The notes under the pieces were generated by a model. The model was not told where the DNA came from, searched no databases, and was given only the letters and a program-made list of their open reading frames with translations. The translations under genes were made by a program, and so were the position numbers. Positions 9,124 to 17,758 of a stretch of DNA of 64,000 bases are shown piece by piece (the stretch's first letter is position 1; each line of letters starts with the position of its first letter). The DNA is from Fischerella sp. PCC 9605 (GTDB lineage: Bacteria; Cyanobacteriota; Cyanobacteriia; Cyanobacteriales; Nostocaceae): the NCBI RefSeq assembly GCF_000517105.1, contig NZ_KI912148.1:2304089-2368088 (forward strand), written 5' to 3'.

Positions 9124-10188
9124 TTAAATATTTTTACTCTCTCCGAGGAAGTTCACTTGTACTTTTTTTAGCTTGCATTGTGCGGCAAACATACCAGTAA
9201 CACCTAATAGACCAAGTATGAGTGAGGGTTCGGGTACTGATTGGTAAGAAATGGAAGGAACTTTAGGCTTATATCCAGGTGTGTTCCAAGTGTAAATCGC
9301 ACTGTAAGATACGTCGTCGTCAGAAGCTGTGATTCCAGATGCAGTCGGGTTAAAGCTGTAGGCGTAGTAAGTTTTATCACCAGTTACAACCTTAGCAATT
9401 TCACTAGCCCCGATTGAACCTTGGTATGCGTTTACTGTAGCTTGCAGACTGAGCAGGTCTTTTAGCTTTGTCAGTTGAGCTATTTTACTTGACAGTTGGT
9501 TCTTCACTGCCACTGGAGTTATAGGTAGTGAAAGCTGCGTTTGAAGTTGTGAAATCAGACTATTAACTTGTAAAAGGGTTGGTAGACTTGTTACAGTTGG
9601 AAATTGTGCTTTAATTTCATTCCATTTCTCGGTGAGTGAAGTGGAAACTAAAGTTGATAGTTTAGTCTTCACATCTAAGTGACCAACCAATTTCAGTTCC
9701 ACACCACCATCTTGACCGAACTGGAAGTTACCAATATTAGGATCTCCCATCCCTAGCAAAGGAAAATAACTCGTTACTAATGACTTAGTATTGTCTGAAA
9801 ACCCATTCCACACTGATTGGAATGGTGTGTAGGTACTCAACAAGTCACCCAACCATTGAGAACCAAAAACACTCCAATCAGCAGCAGTGACACTACTAAC
9901 CGTTGCGCTGTAATTTCCTTCGCTAGCAGTGAAGCCGACGTTAGAGGTAGGATTTTCTGTACTGTACCAAAGTTCGACGTTGGAAGTCACGTCACCATCG
10001 CTTAGGGCATTGGCCGCTGCTGCTGTATTATTGGGAATAAATGTGCCATTCGAGCCACCAGTGTAAGTTTTAATTTCATTCGAGTTATTGAAACTAAAGG
10101 ATACGGCGTGTGCGGGAGTAGCGGCGATCGCACTCATCCCAGCAGCTATTGAAGCACCAAACAAAAGTTTTTTAACTGTATTTTTCAT
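9124..10188 (-). CDS. PEP-CTERM sorting-domain exported protein
   Basis: A 354-residue secreted protein. The start at 10188 begins a classical signal peptide (MKNTVKKLLFGASIAAG, ending at TPAHA) and has GGAGA nine bases upstream; the longer frame to 10236 only adds unconvincing residues. The body is beta-rich and Ser/Thr/Asn-rich with a leucine-heavy helical stretch in the middle. Near the C-terminus is VPEPS followed by a hydrophobic helix (LILGLLGVTGMFAA) and basic residues, the PEP-CTERM signal recognised by exosortase. No exosortase gene lies in this window. Its likely fate is the outer envelope or extracellular matrix; the substrate or role is unknown. Confidence 0.88.
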   Translation of the reverse strand: MKNTVKKLLFGASIAAGMSAIAATPAHAVSFSFNNSNEIKTYTGGSNGTFIPNNTAAAANALSDGDVTSNVELWYSTENPTSNVGFTASEGNYSATVSSVTAADWSVFGSQWLGDLLSTYTPFQSVWNGFSDNTKSLVTSYFPLLGMGDPNIGNFQFGQDGGVELKLVGHLDVKTKLSTLVSTSLTEKWNEIKAQFPTVTSLPTLLQVNSLISQLQTQLSLPITPVAVKNQLSSKIAQLTKLKDLLSLQATVNAYQGSIGASEIAKVVTGDKTYYAYSFNPTASGITASDDDVSYSAIYTWNTPGYKPKVPSISYQSVPEPSLILGLLGVTGMFAAQCKLKKVQVNFLGESKNI

Positions 10189-10930
10189 TATTATTGTCTC
10201 CATCAGTTCTGAGGTTGAGTTTTCCACAACCACCACTTTTAGGTTTTGGTTGCTGTGATTACAAACGTAGTATTTTGGTAGTGCAACTCGATAAGTACAA
10301 ATTCCCTACTGAGCAAGAAGAACTAAAAAATCTGACCAGAGATTATTCCAGGCTGCACCTTGGTTAAGCACAAAGATGTATCACTACAAACACAGTGTAC
10401 GAAACTGAGAGAATCAATTGGGTGAAGCTCTTGTAGATTAAAAGTTAAGTTATAGCAAAATAAATAGCTATTATTAATACTCTTTTATAAGTGTTTGCAC
10501 TTAAAATGATTTTGTAGAAAGCTGTATTTAATATATTTTTAATTGCGATCGCACCAGTTACATATTATCGGGAACATTACCAACTACTCGTTCATCTGCT
10601 ACTGCCTTGACAATAAAGACGTGACAAGGAATCACCTCTCAAAAATCAATAACCAAACACAAAAGATTTTAGGCATTGCATGACCGCTTGTCACAATTAT
10701 GCTACTTTTTGCCTCCACAATAAAAACAGCGTTTATAACCTGTCAAAATACCTCTAGTTGCTGAAGACTTTTACACGCTTGGTCGGTATTATCAACCATG
10801 TTCAAGAAAGCAGACTGCGATCGCAATCATATGACACTCTCTACTCTTCAAAGCGTTATTCAAAAGTCAGGCTATAAATAACCAACTTCGCAGCAGGAGA
10901 CAGATTTAATGCAAATTAGAGGTACAAATC
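10189..10930. other. Divergent intergenic region, PEP-CTERM / pao cluster
   Basis: About 740 bases without a recognisable gene. It is AT-rich up to 10560 and then mixed, with HIP1-type sites near 10545 and 10818. Open frames inside are shorter than 30 codons and lack ribosome sites. It must contain the promoters of both flanking genes, but no single -35/-10 pair stands out. Confidence 0.5.
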
Positions 10931-11656
10931 ATGCAACACCCTGAAAAAGGGGCAGAGAAAACCTCCCGACGCGGTTTTTTGGGACAGGCACTGACCGCAG
11001 CCGGAACGGCTATAGCTGCTCCTTCATTAATTAATCAGGCGACCGCAGCAAAGGATACTACCCAAGGTTCCGCAGATGAGGAAGGTAATATGAATGTAAC
11101 ACTTAAAGTTAATGGTGAGCAGCAAACTCTCACAATTGAACCGCGCGTGACACTCTTGGATGCCTTACGTGAACGCTTAGGACTGGTAGGCAGCAAAAAG
11201 GGGTGCGATCACGGACAGTGTGGGGCCTGTACTGTTCTCGTTGATGGTCAGCGAATTTATTCCTGCCTGACTCTGGCTGTGATGCAGGAGGGTAAGGAGA
11301 TTGTCACTATTGAAGGGCTGGCGAAGGGCGAGACTCTCCATCCGGTACAGGCGGCATTCATCGATCACGATGGTTTTCAGTGCGGCTATTGTACACCAGG
11401 ACAGATTTGTGCTTCCGTTGCTCTACTCGATGAAGTGAAACGAGGCTGTGCCAGCGTTGTCACATCAGATCTAACTAATCCTCCACAGCTGAGTGAACTC
11501 TCGGAAGCTGAGATTAAGGAGCGATTGAGTGGCAATCTCTGTAGGTGCAGCGCTTATAACGGCATCGTAGCAGCAGTACAGCAGGTCGCTGGACAAAAAC
11601 CACCCTCTGCGGCTGCAACTGTAATGGTCAGTAAACCCAAGGAAACACCCGTATGA
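10931..11656 (+). CDS. paoA: Tat-exported [2Fe-2S] subunit of a molybdenum hydroxylase (PaoA/YagT-like)
   Basis: A 241-residue small subunit of a xanthine-dehydrogenase-family aldehyde oxidoreductase that passes electrons through two [2Fe-2S] clusters. A twin-arginine signal (SRRGFLGQAL, residues 12-21) implies export of the folded complex to the periplasm. The plant-type ferredoxin cluster is held by C92, C97, C100 and C112; the second cluster by C151, C154, C204 and C206 in CGYC and CRC motifs. AGAGGT eight bases upstream supports the start. It overlaps paoB by 4 bases (ATGA). The order 2Fe-2S, FAD, Mo subunit is that of E. coli paoABC. Confidence 0.92.
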   Translation: MQHPEKGAEKTSRRGFLGQALTAAGTAIAAPSLINQATAAKDTTQGSADEEGNMNVTLKVNGEQQTLTIEPRVTLLDALRERLGLVGSKKGCDHGQCGACTVLVDGQRIYSCLTLAVMQEGKEIVTIEGLAKGETLHPVQAAFIDHDGFQCGYCTPGQICASVALLDEVKRGCASVVTSDLTNPPQLSELSEAEIKERLSGNLCRCSAYNGIVAAVQQVAGQKPPSAAATVMVSKPKETPV

Positions 11657-12648
11657 ACAACTTCACCTATATCCGTGCTGCTTCAGTGAAAGATGCAGTT
11701 CAACGGGCAACTGCTGATAAAGATGCGATGTTTATCGCGGGCGGTACAAATCTAGTTGACCGCCTCAAAGTCTTTCTGGATGAACCTTCGCAACTCATCG
11801 ATATCTCCCGACTCCAGATGCAACGCATTGAACGTATGGCGAATGGCGATCTGCGTCTCGGATCGCTGGTGAGCAATACGGCAGTGGCAGACCATGCTGA
11901 TATCCGCCGCGACTACCCGCTACTGTCCCGGGCAATTCTGTCCGGTGCGTCTCAGCAAATTCGCAACATGGCAACCTTAGGTGGCAACCTACTGCAACGT
12001 ACCCGCTGTCCCTACTACTACGATACCGCCTTCCCCTGCAATAAACGAGAGCCGGGGACTGGTTGCCCAGCAGCAACAGGTATCAACCGCATGCATGCCA
12101 TCTTTGGTGCTAGCGATCAGTGTGTGGCAGTCCACCCCTCGGATATGTGTGTTGCTCTCGCCGCTTTGGATGCCGTCGTGGATGTGGAAGGGCCCAAGGG
12201 CAAGCGGCAGATACCTTTTGCAGACTTCCACCGTTTACCAGGAAACGCACCCCAGCGAGACACTAACCTGGAGATGGGTGAATTGATCGCCGCTGTCAGC
12301 CTGCCGCCAGTACCGTTTGCTAAATCGGGGGTTTACCTGAAATTACGCGATCGCACTTCCTATGCCTTTGCGTTGGTTTCTGTAGCAGCTGCGGTTGACT
12401 TGGAGGGGGATAACATCAAAGATGTCCGTTTAGCTATGGGCGGTGTCGCCCACAAACCCTGGCGACCAACGGAAGCAGAGAAATTTTTGATTGGCAAGCC
12501 TGCCAACGCAGCAACATTTCAACAGGCAGCAGAGATAGCACTGCGGGGAGCCAAGCCTTTAACCCACAACGGTTTCAAAGTTGAATTGGCAAAGCGGGCA
12601 ATTCGCCGTGCACTTACGGTTTCAGCCAAAGGAGGAGGTATAGTATGA
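11653..12648 (+). CDS. paoB: FAD-binding subunit of the molybdenum hydroxylase (PaoB/YagS-like)
   Basis: A 331-residue FAD subunit of the CoxM/XdhB type. The FAD-binding loop FIAGGTNLVD is at residues 27-36 and NMATLGGNLLQRTRCPYYY follows near 105-123. Four cysteines (119, 129, 138, 157) lie in the insertion that in E. coli PaoB binds an additional [4Fe-4S] cluster, so this is the PaoB branch and not an ordinary XdhB. It overlaps both paoA and paoC by 4 bases, indicating coupled translation. It has no signal of its own and would be carried out by the Tat signal of PaoA. Confidence 0.92.
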   Translation: MNNFTYIRAASVKDAVQRATADKDAMFIAGGTNLVDRLKVFLDEPSQLIDISRLQMQRIERMANGDLRLGSLVSNTAVADHADIRRDYPLLSRAILSGASQQIRNMATLGGNLLQRTRCPYYYDTAFPCNKREPGTGCPAATGINRMHAIFGASDQCVAVHPSDMCVALAALDAVVDVEGPKGKRQIPFADFHRLPGNAPQRDTNLEMGELIAAVSLPPVPFAKSGVYLKLRDRTSYAFALVSVAAAVDLEGDNIKDVRLAMGGVAHKPWRPTEAEKFLIGKPANAATFQQAAEIALRGAKPLTHNGFKVELAKRAIRRALTVSAKGGGIV

Positions 12649-14759
12649 ACAAGGTGATTGGAACTGGCGTCAGCCGCAAAGACGGACGGGCAAAGGTCAC
12701 GGGCACGGCAACCTACGCCGCCGAACATCAAATTCCAGATCTTGTTCACGGTTATCTCGTCACCGCCACCATTGCCAATGGGCAGATTAAAAGCATCGAC
12801 ACCCGCGCCGCAGAAAAAGCACCAGGGGTAATTGCGGTTTTCACGCACAAAAATGTGCCAAAGATGTTCATGCCCACCAACGATTTTATGACCTCGAAAA
12901 TCTATGAGGCTCGGCTGCCGTTGTCAGATGACAAGATTCACTACGCCGGTCAAATTGTCGGCTTGGTAGTGGCAGATACCTTCGAGCGCTCCCGTGATGC
13001 GGCGCATTTGGTCAAGGTCGAATACACAACCCAACAGCCACTGGTGGAAGCCAAAAAAGCTACTTTCAAAGAGGCTCCACCCCAGATGGGCGAGGAGCTA
13101 AAGTTCGAGAAGGGGAATTTTGCAGCAGGGGCGGCAAGTGCAACACCAAAAATTGAAGCCACCTACAAGACTTCCACCGAACTGCACGCGCCGATGGAAC
13201 CCCATGCCATCATTGCTCACTGGCAAGATGACCAATCGCTGACAGTTTATGAGCCGTCCCAGTGGGTATTGGCATCCCAGCGTACCTATGCAGAACTCTT
13301 CGGACTCCCCACAGAACGGGTGCGCGTTGTCACGCCCTTTCTTGGTGGAGCCTTCGGCTGTAAAGCCTTTCCCTGGCCTCATGGCGTTCTCTGTGCAGCA
13401 GCAGCCCGCAAACTCCAGCGTCCTCTCAAAGTCGTCCTCAGCCGACGCCAAATGACAATGAATGCAGGACACCGCTCCGAAACTGAGCAAACGATCCGTT
13501 TGGGAGCAACCGCCGATGGCAGCTTAACCTTGATTGACCACGACGTGAAATCCTCCACCTCGCCAGTGGATGTGTTCGCAGAACCCTGTACGAGTATCAC
13601 GCCAGTTATGTATGCTGCGCCAAATCTGCGACTGAAGCAGGAACTGGCAAAGATGAACATTGGCACACCAACATTTATGCGCGCACCAGGAGAGAATCCC
13701 GGTTTGTGGGCGTTGGAGTCGGCGATGGACGAATTAGCTTGGGCGCTCAAGATTGACCCAGTGGAACTGCGCCTGAAAAATGAAGCGAAGGAACACCAGC
13801 GCAAGGGTCTGCCATTCTCTGCCAAGCATTTTGCTGACTGTTTGCGGGTAGGGGCAGAGCAATTTGGTTGGCAAGACAGACCAAAACAGCCGCGATCGCT
13901 AACGCGTGATGGCAAACTTGTTGGTTGGGGAATGGCAGCAGCAACTTTCCCCGGTTTGCGGGGTGCAGCATCTGTTAAAGTACGGTTATTACCAGACGGT
14001 ACTGCCCATGTTCTTACCGCCGGAAATGATATGGGCACTGGCGCATACACTGTTGTTGCTGCTACAGCAGCAGAGGCACTGGGGCTACCAGTAGAAGAGG
14101 TACGGGTGGAGTTGGGCGACTCGTTGCTACCAGATGGTGGCATAGCGGGTGGTTCAATGATGACAGCATCCCTCGTTCCTGCGGTGATGTCAGCCTGCCA
14201 GCAAGTCCTCAAAAATGCCAAAGCTAAGACAGCGCAGGAAGCGTTTGCAACTCTCAGTCAGTCCGGACGGGCTGCTTATGAGGCGACAGCATCCTCCGCT
14301 CCTGGTGCAGAGACAAAGAAATGGGCGTTTCAGTCTTGGGGCGCACATTTTTGCGAAGTCAGCATAGATGAAGAAATCGGACGCCTACAAGTGACGCGCT
14401 GGGTATCGGTGATGGATATCGGACGAGTCATCAACCCCAAGACAGCAGCGAGTCAGGTACGTGGCGGTGCGATCATGGGTATCGGGCAAGCTTTGATGGA
14501 AGAGTGCCATTTAGACCCAAATATTGGTTATCCCGTAGTTTATGACCTCGCCACCTATCACTTTCCAGCCCATGCAGACATTCCTCGCATTCAGGTAACT
14601 TTCGTAGGCGAACCTGACCTCAACTTTAACCCAGGAGGCGTACGTGGTGTAGGTGAAATTGGCATCACAGGTGTCTCGGCAGCGATCGCCAACGCGGTTT
14701 ACCATGCCACAGGTAAACGCATCCGCGATCTACCTATTACACCTGACAAATTGTTGTAA
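12645..14759 (+). CDS. paoC: Molybdopterin-binding catalytic subunit (PaoC/YagR-like)
   Basis: A 704-residue large subunit that carries the molybdopterin cofactor and oxidises an aldehyde or N-heterocycle. The N-terminal a/b-hammerhead domain begins at TGVSRKDGRAKVTGTATYA. Cofactor-contact motifs include GGAFGCKAFPWPH (near 230) and MRAPGENPGLWALES (near 345). The conserved catalytic glutamate is seen in GVRGVGEIGITG near residue 680. The length matches E. coli PaoC. The cluster paoA-paoB-paoC is visibly more GC-rich than the downstream xdhC-like gene. Substrate cannot be read from sequence. Confidence 0.93.
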   Translation: MNKVIGTGVSRKDGRAKVTGTATYAAEHQIPDLVHGYLVTATIANGQIKSIDTRAAEKAPGVIAVFTHKNVPKMFMPTNDFMTSKIYEARLPLSDDKIHYAGQIVGLVVADTFERSRDAAHLVKVEYTTQQPLVEAKKATFKEAPPQMGEELKFEKGNFAAGAASATPKIEATYKTSTELHAPMEPHAIIAHWQDDQSLTVYEPSQWVLASQRTYAELFGLPTERVRVVTPFLGGAFGCKAFPWPHGVLCAAAARKLQRPLKVVLSRRQMTMNAGHRSETEQTIRLGATADGSLTLIDHDVKSSTSPVDVFAEPCTSITPVMYAAPNLRLKQELAKMNIGTPTFMRAPGENPGLWALESAMDELAWALKIDPVELRLKNEAKEHQRKGLPFSAKHFADCLRVGAEQFGWQDRPKQPRSLTRDGKLVGWGMAAATFPGLRGAASVKVRLLPDGTAHVLTAGNDMGTGAYTVVAATAAEALGLPVEEVRVELGDSLLPDGGIAGGSMMTASLVPAVMSACQQVLKNAKAKTAQEAFATLSQSGRAAYEATASSAPGAETKKWAFQSWGAHFCEVSIDEEIGRLQVTRWVSVMDIGRVINPKTAASQVRGGAIMGIGQALMEECHLDPNIGYPVVYDLATYHFPAHADIPRIQVTFVGEPDLNFNPGGVRGVGEIGITGVSAAIANAVYHATGKRIRDLPITPDKLL

Positions 14760-14879
14760 CACAAGAGGCAAGGGGCAAGGGGAAAGGGGAAAGATGAAAG
14801 GTTAAATAAATTCCTTTACCCTTTGCCCTTTACCCTTTAACCTTTACCCAATCTCCAATCCCCATTCCCGTAATTTGTG

Positions 14880-16079
14880 ATGAACGAGCTACATGCTATT
14901 TTGAAAGCATTTGCAGAAAGTCAACATCATGCTGAACCAGTATTTCTTGCTACTGTTGTAAATGTGAAAGGCTCTACCTATCGCCGGCCAGGTGCGCGGA
15001 TGTTGATGACACCAGCAGGTCAAATGGTGGGAACGATCAGCGGCGGTTGCTTAGAAAATGATGTATTTGAGCATACTCGCGTCTCAATGCCAGATGGTAA
15101 ACCAATAGTGGTTATATATGATACTACTGCTGATGAAGATATTGTTTGGGGGTTTGGGCTTGGCTGTAACGGTGTGGTACAAGTCCTGATTGAACGCCTA
15201 GATAAAGATGACCCAGTTAACCCCCTGGCTTTTATTAATCAATGTTTCTGTAAACAGCAACAAGGTGCGATCGCCACTGTTTTTAATGTAGAGGGTACGG
15301 TTAACATCAAGGTTGGGTCACGCTTAATACTCAATTCAGACAATAGTGTAATTACAGATATTGAAGAACCTTCGTTGACTGTGGCCATCATCAAAGACGC
15401 TCAAATCGCTCTTGAAAATCAACATTCAAGTGTCAATAAATACCAACTTACATTAGGTAAAATTGATATATTTATCGAAGTCATCCAGCCACCCACACGC
15501 TTGACAATTTTTGGTGCAGGTCATGACGCTGTACCTGTAGCGCAGTTTGCCAAAGCCTTAGGCTGGCACGTCACCACAGTTGATTGTCGAGCTAGTGAGG
15601 CAACCAGAGAGCGTTTTTCAATGGCTGATGAGGTAATTCTCAGCCGCCGAGAAATTCTACACAAACAAATATGTGTGGATAAACACACTATCGCTGTGGT
15701 GATGACTCATAATTATCTCGACGATTTAGAAATCTTGAAAATGCTATTGCCATCTTCTGCACTCTACTTGGGTTTTTTGGGCCCCAAGCATCGCACTGAA
15801 AGATTACTTCAAGATTTACGTGCAGAGGGAATTAACTACACCGCAGAGCAGCTACAAAGGTTGCATGGTCCGGTTGGTATTGATATTGGAGCAGATACAC
15901 CAGAAGCTATAGCTCTATCTATCATTGCTGAGATTCAAGCCGTGCTGACAAGCCGCCGTGGTGGTTTTTTGCGAGACCGCACTGTACCAATTCACCAACG
16001 AAATGAAGTCAAACAAACCCAAGTTGGGCGATTTATCAATTCTGGAGGCGGAGCCTACAAACCCTCGTTACCAGGTTGA
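14880..16079 (+). CDS. XdhC/CoxI family molybdoenzyme maturation protein
   Basis: A 399-residue XdhC-type chaperone that loads and sulphurates molybdenum cofactor into hydroxylases such as PaoABC. The N-terminal XdhC_CoxI domain shows GSTYRRPGARML and TISGGCLEND (about residues 28-63). A Rossmann-like C-terminal domain starts at LTIFGAGHDAVP (about 215) with VVMTHNYLDDLEIL and YLGFLGPKHRTERL. ATG at 14880 is preferred to GTG at 14877. The last residues (roughly GGAYKPSLPG) and the stop are encoded inside a dispersed palindromic repeat, so the natural C-terminus has been replaced or extended. It lies 120 bases after paoC across a purine-rich fold-back spacer. Confidence 0.9.
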   Translation: MNELHAILKAFAESQHHAEPVFLATVVNVKGSTYRRPGARMLMTPAGQMVGTISGGCLENDVFEHTRVSMPDGKPIVVIYDTTADEDIVWGFGLGCNGVVQVLIERLDKDDPVNPLAFINQCFCKQQQGAIATVFNVEGTVNIKVGSRLILNSDNSVITDIEEPSLTVAIIKDAQIALENQHSSVNKYQLTLGKIDIFIEVIQPPTRLTIFGAGHDAVPVAQFAKALGWHVTTVDCRASEATRERFSMADEVILSRREILHKQICVDKHTIAVVMTHNYLDDLEILKMLLPSSALYLGFLGPKHRTERLLQDLRAEGINYTAEQLQRLHGPVGIDIGADTPEAIALSIIAEIQAVLTSRRGGFLRDRTVPIHQRNEVKQTQVGRFINSGGGAYKPSLPG

Positions 16080-16109
16080 GCCTGGTAACGATAATTAGAC
16101 CTGGTAACG
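16044..16109. repeat. Dispersed palindromic repeat, copy 1
   Basis: The block begins GGAGGCGGAGCCTAC, continues with the arm CTCGTTACCAGG (16064-16075), a short loop, CCTGGTAACG (16081-16090) and a third arm CCTGGTAACGAG (16100-16111). A second copy with the same order is at 60942-61008. The first part overlaps the 3' end of the xdhC-like gene and the TGA stop sits in the hairpin loop. The structure could also terminate or attenuate transcription before the nucleotidyltransferase gene. Confidence 0.8.
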
Positions 16110-16116
16110 AGAAAAA

Positions 16117-16812
16117 ATGACAATCACCAATCCACAACTAGAAACTACTGAACCAAATGTTGCCATCATTATTCTGGCAGCAGGTGCATCAACACGTATG
16201 GGCACACCTAAACAACTGTTGCCCTATCAAGGACACAGCTTACTTAGCTACACTCTTGAAAGTGCGATCGCTTCAGTATGCAATCCAGTAGTGGTTGTTT
16301 TAGGAGCAAATGCCCAACAGATACGTTCTGAAGTCAACCAACCTTCTGTGCAGGTGGTTGAAAATCCCCAATGGAATTTGGGAATGAGTTCTTCAATTCG
16401 TTGCGGCATTCTATCGCTTTCAAACTATTCTGAAAACATAGATGCAGCAGTTATTGCTGTTTGTGACCAGCCGTTTCTTTCTACTCAAATTATCAATCTC
16501 TTAGTTGCATCATATCATTCCACAGGAAAACCTATAGTAGCTTCCCAATATGCAGGAACTTTAGGTGTGCCTGTTTTGTTTAGCAGCATATTTTTCTCAG
16601 AACTAGCAGTTCTAAAAGAGACTGATGGTGCTAAAACTTTTATTAATAAACATTTCAATGAAGTGTTCTGCTTTCCTTTTCCACTAGGCGCAATTGATAT
16701 TGATACACCAAAGGACTACGAACAGTTGCAAACAACTATCAACTTAGAAAATAGGGTTGTATTGCAAAAACTTCTTGAGGATGAAAGATGGATTTGTGAG
16801 GGAGATGTTTAA
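16117..16812 (+). CDS. MobA/MocA-like molybdenum cofactor nucleotidyltransferase
   Basis: A 231-residue nucleotidyltransferase of the GT-A-like MobA family. The signature LAAGASTRMGTPKQLLP (residues 20-36) is the NTP-binding loop, and AVIAVCDQPFL near 110 gives the metal-binding Asp. Such proteins convert molybdopterin-Mo to the cytosine dinucleotide form (MocA), the cofactor that PaoABC-type enzymes require, which agrees well with its place after paoABC and xdhC. CTP versus GTP specificity is inferred from context. It begins 37 bases after the xdhC-like stop across the palindromic repeat. Its stop overlaps a small convergent gene by 4 bases. Confidence 0.88.
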   Translation: MTITNPQLETTEPNVAIIILAAGASTRMGTPKQLLPYQGHSLLSYTLESAIASVCNPVVVVLGANAQQIRSEVNQPSVQVVENPQWNLGMSSSIRCGILSLSNYSENIDAAVIAVCDQPFLSTQIINLLVASYHSTGKPIVASQYAGTLGVPVLFSSIFFSELAVLKETDGAKTFINKHFNEVFCFPFPLGAIDIDTPKDYEQLQTTINLENRVVLQKLLEDERWICEGDV

Positions 16813-16985
16813 TCCACAACTACCCATTTAGCGATTAAGCGCTGATGCCCTTCATGCAATTCTTTTATCCAAATCATAGAAAGCTTTGGTCGAGTTTGGA
16901 TAGTATTACCAGCTTGAGAAGTATTTGATAATGAAATTGGCTGTAAAGGAAATTGAGCTATATTGATATTTTCTGTCACTTGCAT
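16809..16985 (-). CDS. Small conserved-looking hypothetical (58 residues)
   Basis: A short gene on the minus strand convergent with, and overlapping by 4 bases, the nucleotidyltransferase gene. The ATG at 16985 is preceded by a very good ribosome site (AAAGGAG, eight bases upstream at 16994-17000). The 58-residue product starts MQVTENINIAQFPLQPI and ends HEGHQRLIAKWVVVD. It has no membrane segment and no metal motif. The strong ribosome site and the amphipathic, non-random C-terminal half argue for a real gene. I do not recognise a function. Confidence 0.65.
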   Translation of the reverse strand: MQVTENINIAQFPLQPISLSNTSQAGNTIQTRPKLSMIWIKELHEGHQRLIAKWVVVD

Positions 16986-17169
16986 TAGTTTTCTCCTTTT
17001 TGGAATTATTATTTGTGATTTAAGTATCGTTATATCGGTAGAAGTTTATGCAGAAAATAGAAATATTTTTAGAAGATTTTTTCTTAAAAAATCTAACTAC
17101 ACTGCTACAAAGAGTGTGGCTATATTTACATACGGTTCAGTTAAGGATTTTTGGCAAAAAAATTGGTCT

Positions 17170-17197
17170 GTAGAGACCGTAAACTTACGGTCTCTAC
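17170..17197. repeat. Perfect 13-bp inverted repeat
   Basis: GTAGAGACCGTAA and TTACGGTCTCTAC flank a two-base centre (17170-17197). GTAGAGAC-type palindromes are scattered in Nostoc-type genomes; a related one is at 51787-51811. It is probably a miniature mobile repeat. Confidence 0.65.
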
Positions 17198-17758
17198 AAA
17201 AGGTTGTGGGCTTATCAGTAAGCGCATTGGGCTATATTTAACTGACAGTAATTTGAAATTACTAGATTTAATTAATATTTAGTTTTAAATTGAAATTTTT
17301 ATTTGGATATAGGAAACTACAAAGTGAAGGTATTGCATTCCAGATTCTGCTCTAAGTTCCTTTGAAATTGAATTTTACCAAGTGCGATCGCAATTTCGTG
17401 AGTAATTGAACTGGTACTACGACAAATATTTCCCACTGCGTTAGTGCAGACGCTTAGCGACAGTAGCTCCTTCAAAGCAAAAGAAGGCTCGCTGTCTCTT
17501 TGGCAATCACAACTTTTACACCGTCTGTGACGTCTGTCTGTCGGGTGGGACTAGTTTATGTATAAAGCTTTCATCATCTTCCCCAAAATTCAGGTATGAT
17601 TGAGGATTTTTCTTTTCCCTGAAGTAGTACAATTGTTCTAGTTAGCAAATTTATTGTCAAACTTCTACCAACTTTAGTGGAATCGCTTTTGTCATTAACT
17701 CCTGACGAAAGGCGATGAATTTGTTGTGCATACAGGGAAGTTTTATAAGGTCAAAACT
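17198..17758. other. Gene-free stretch
   Basis: About 560 bases with no supported gene. A HIP1 site is near 17384. A degenerate piece resembling the GC-rich interspersed modules (GCAGACGCTTAGCGACAG and onwards) lies at about 17440-17500. A short inverted repeat, CTTCAAAG/AAAGAAGG-like, is inside it. Confidence 0.4.

Noticed and set aside
16963-17241. 92-codon plus-strand frame
   Set aside because: It overlaps the better supported minus-strand 58-residue gene, has no ribosome site, and its C-terminal third is encoded by the inverted repeat at 17170.
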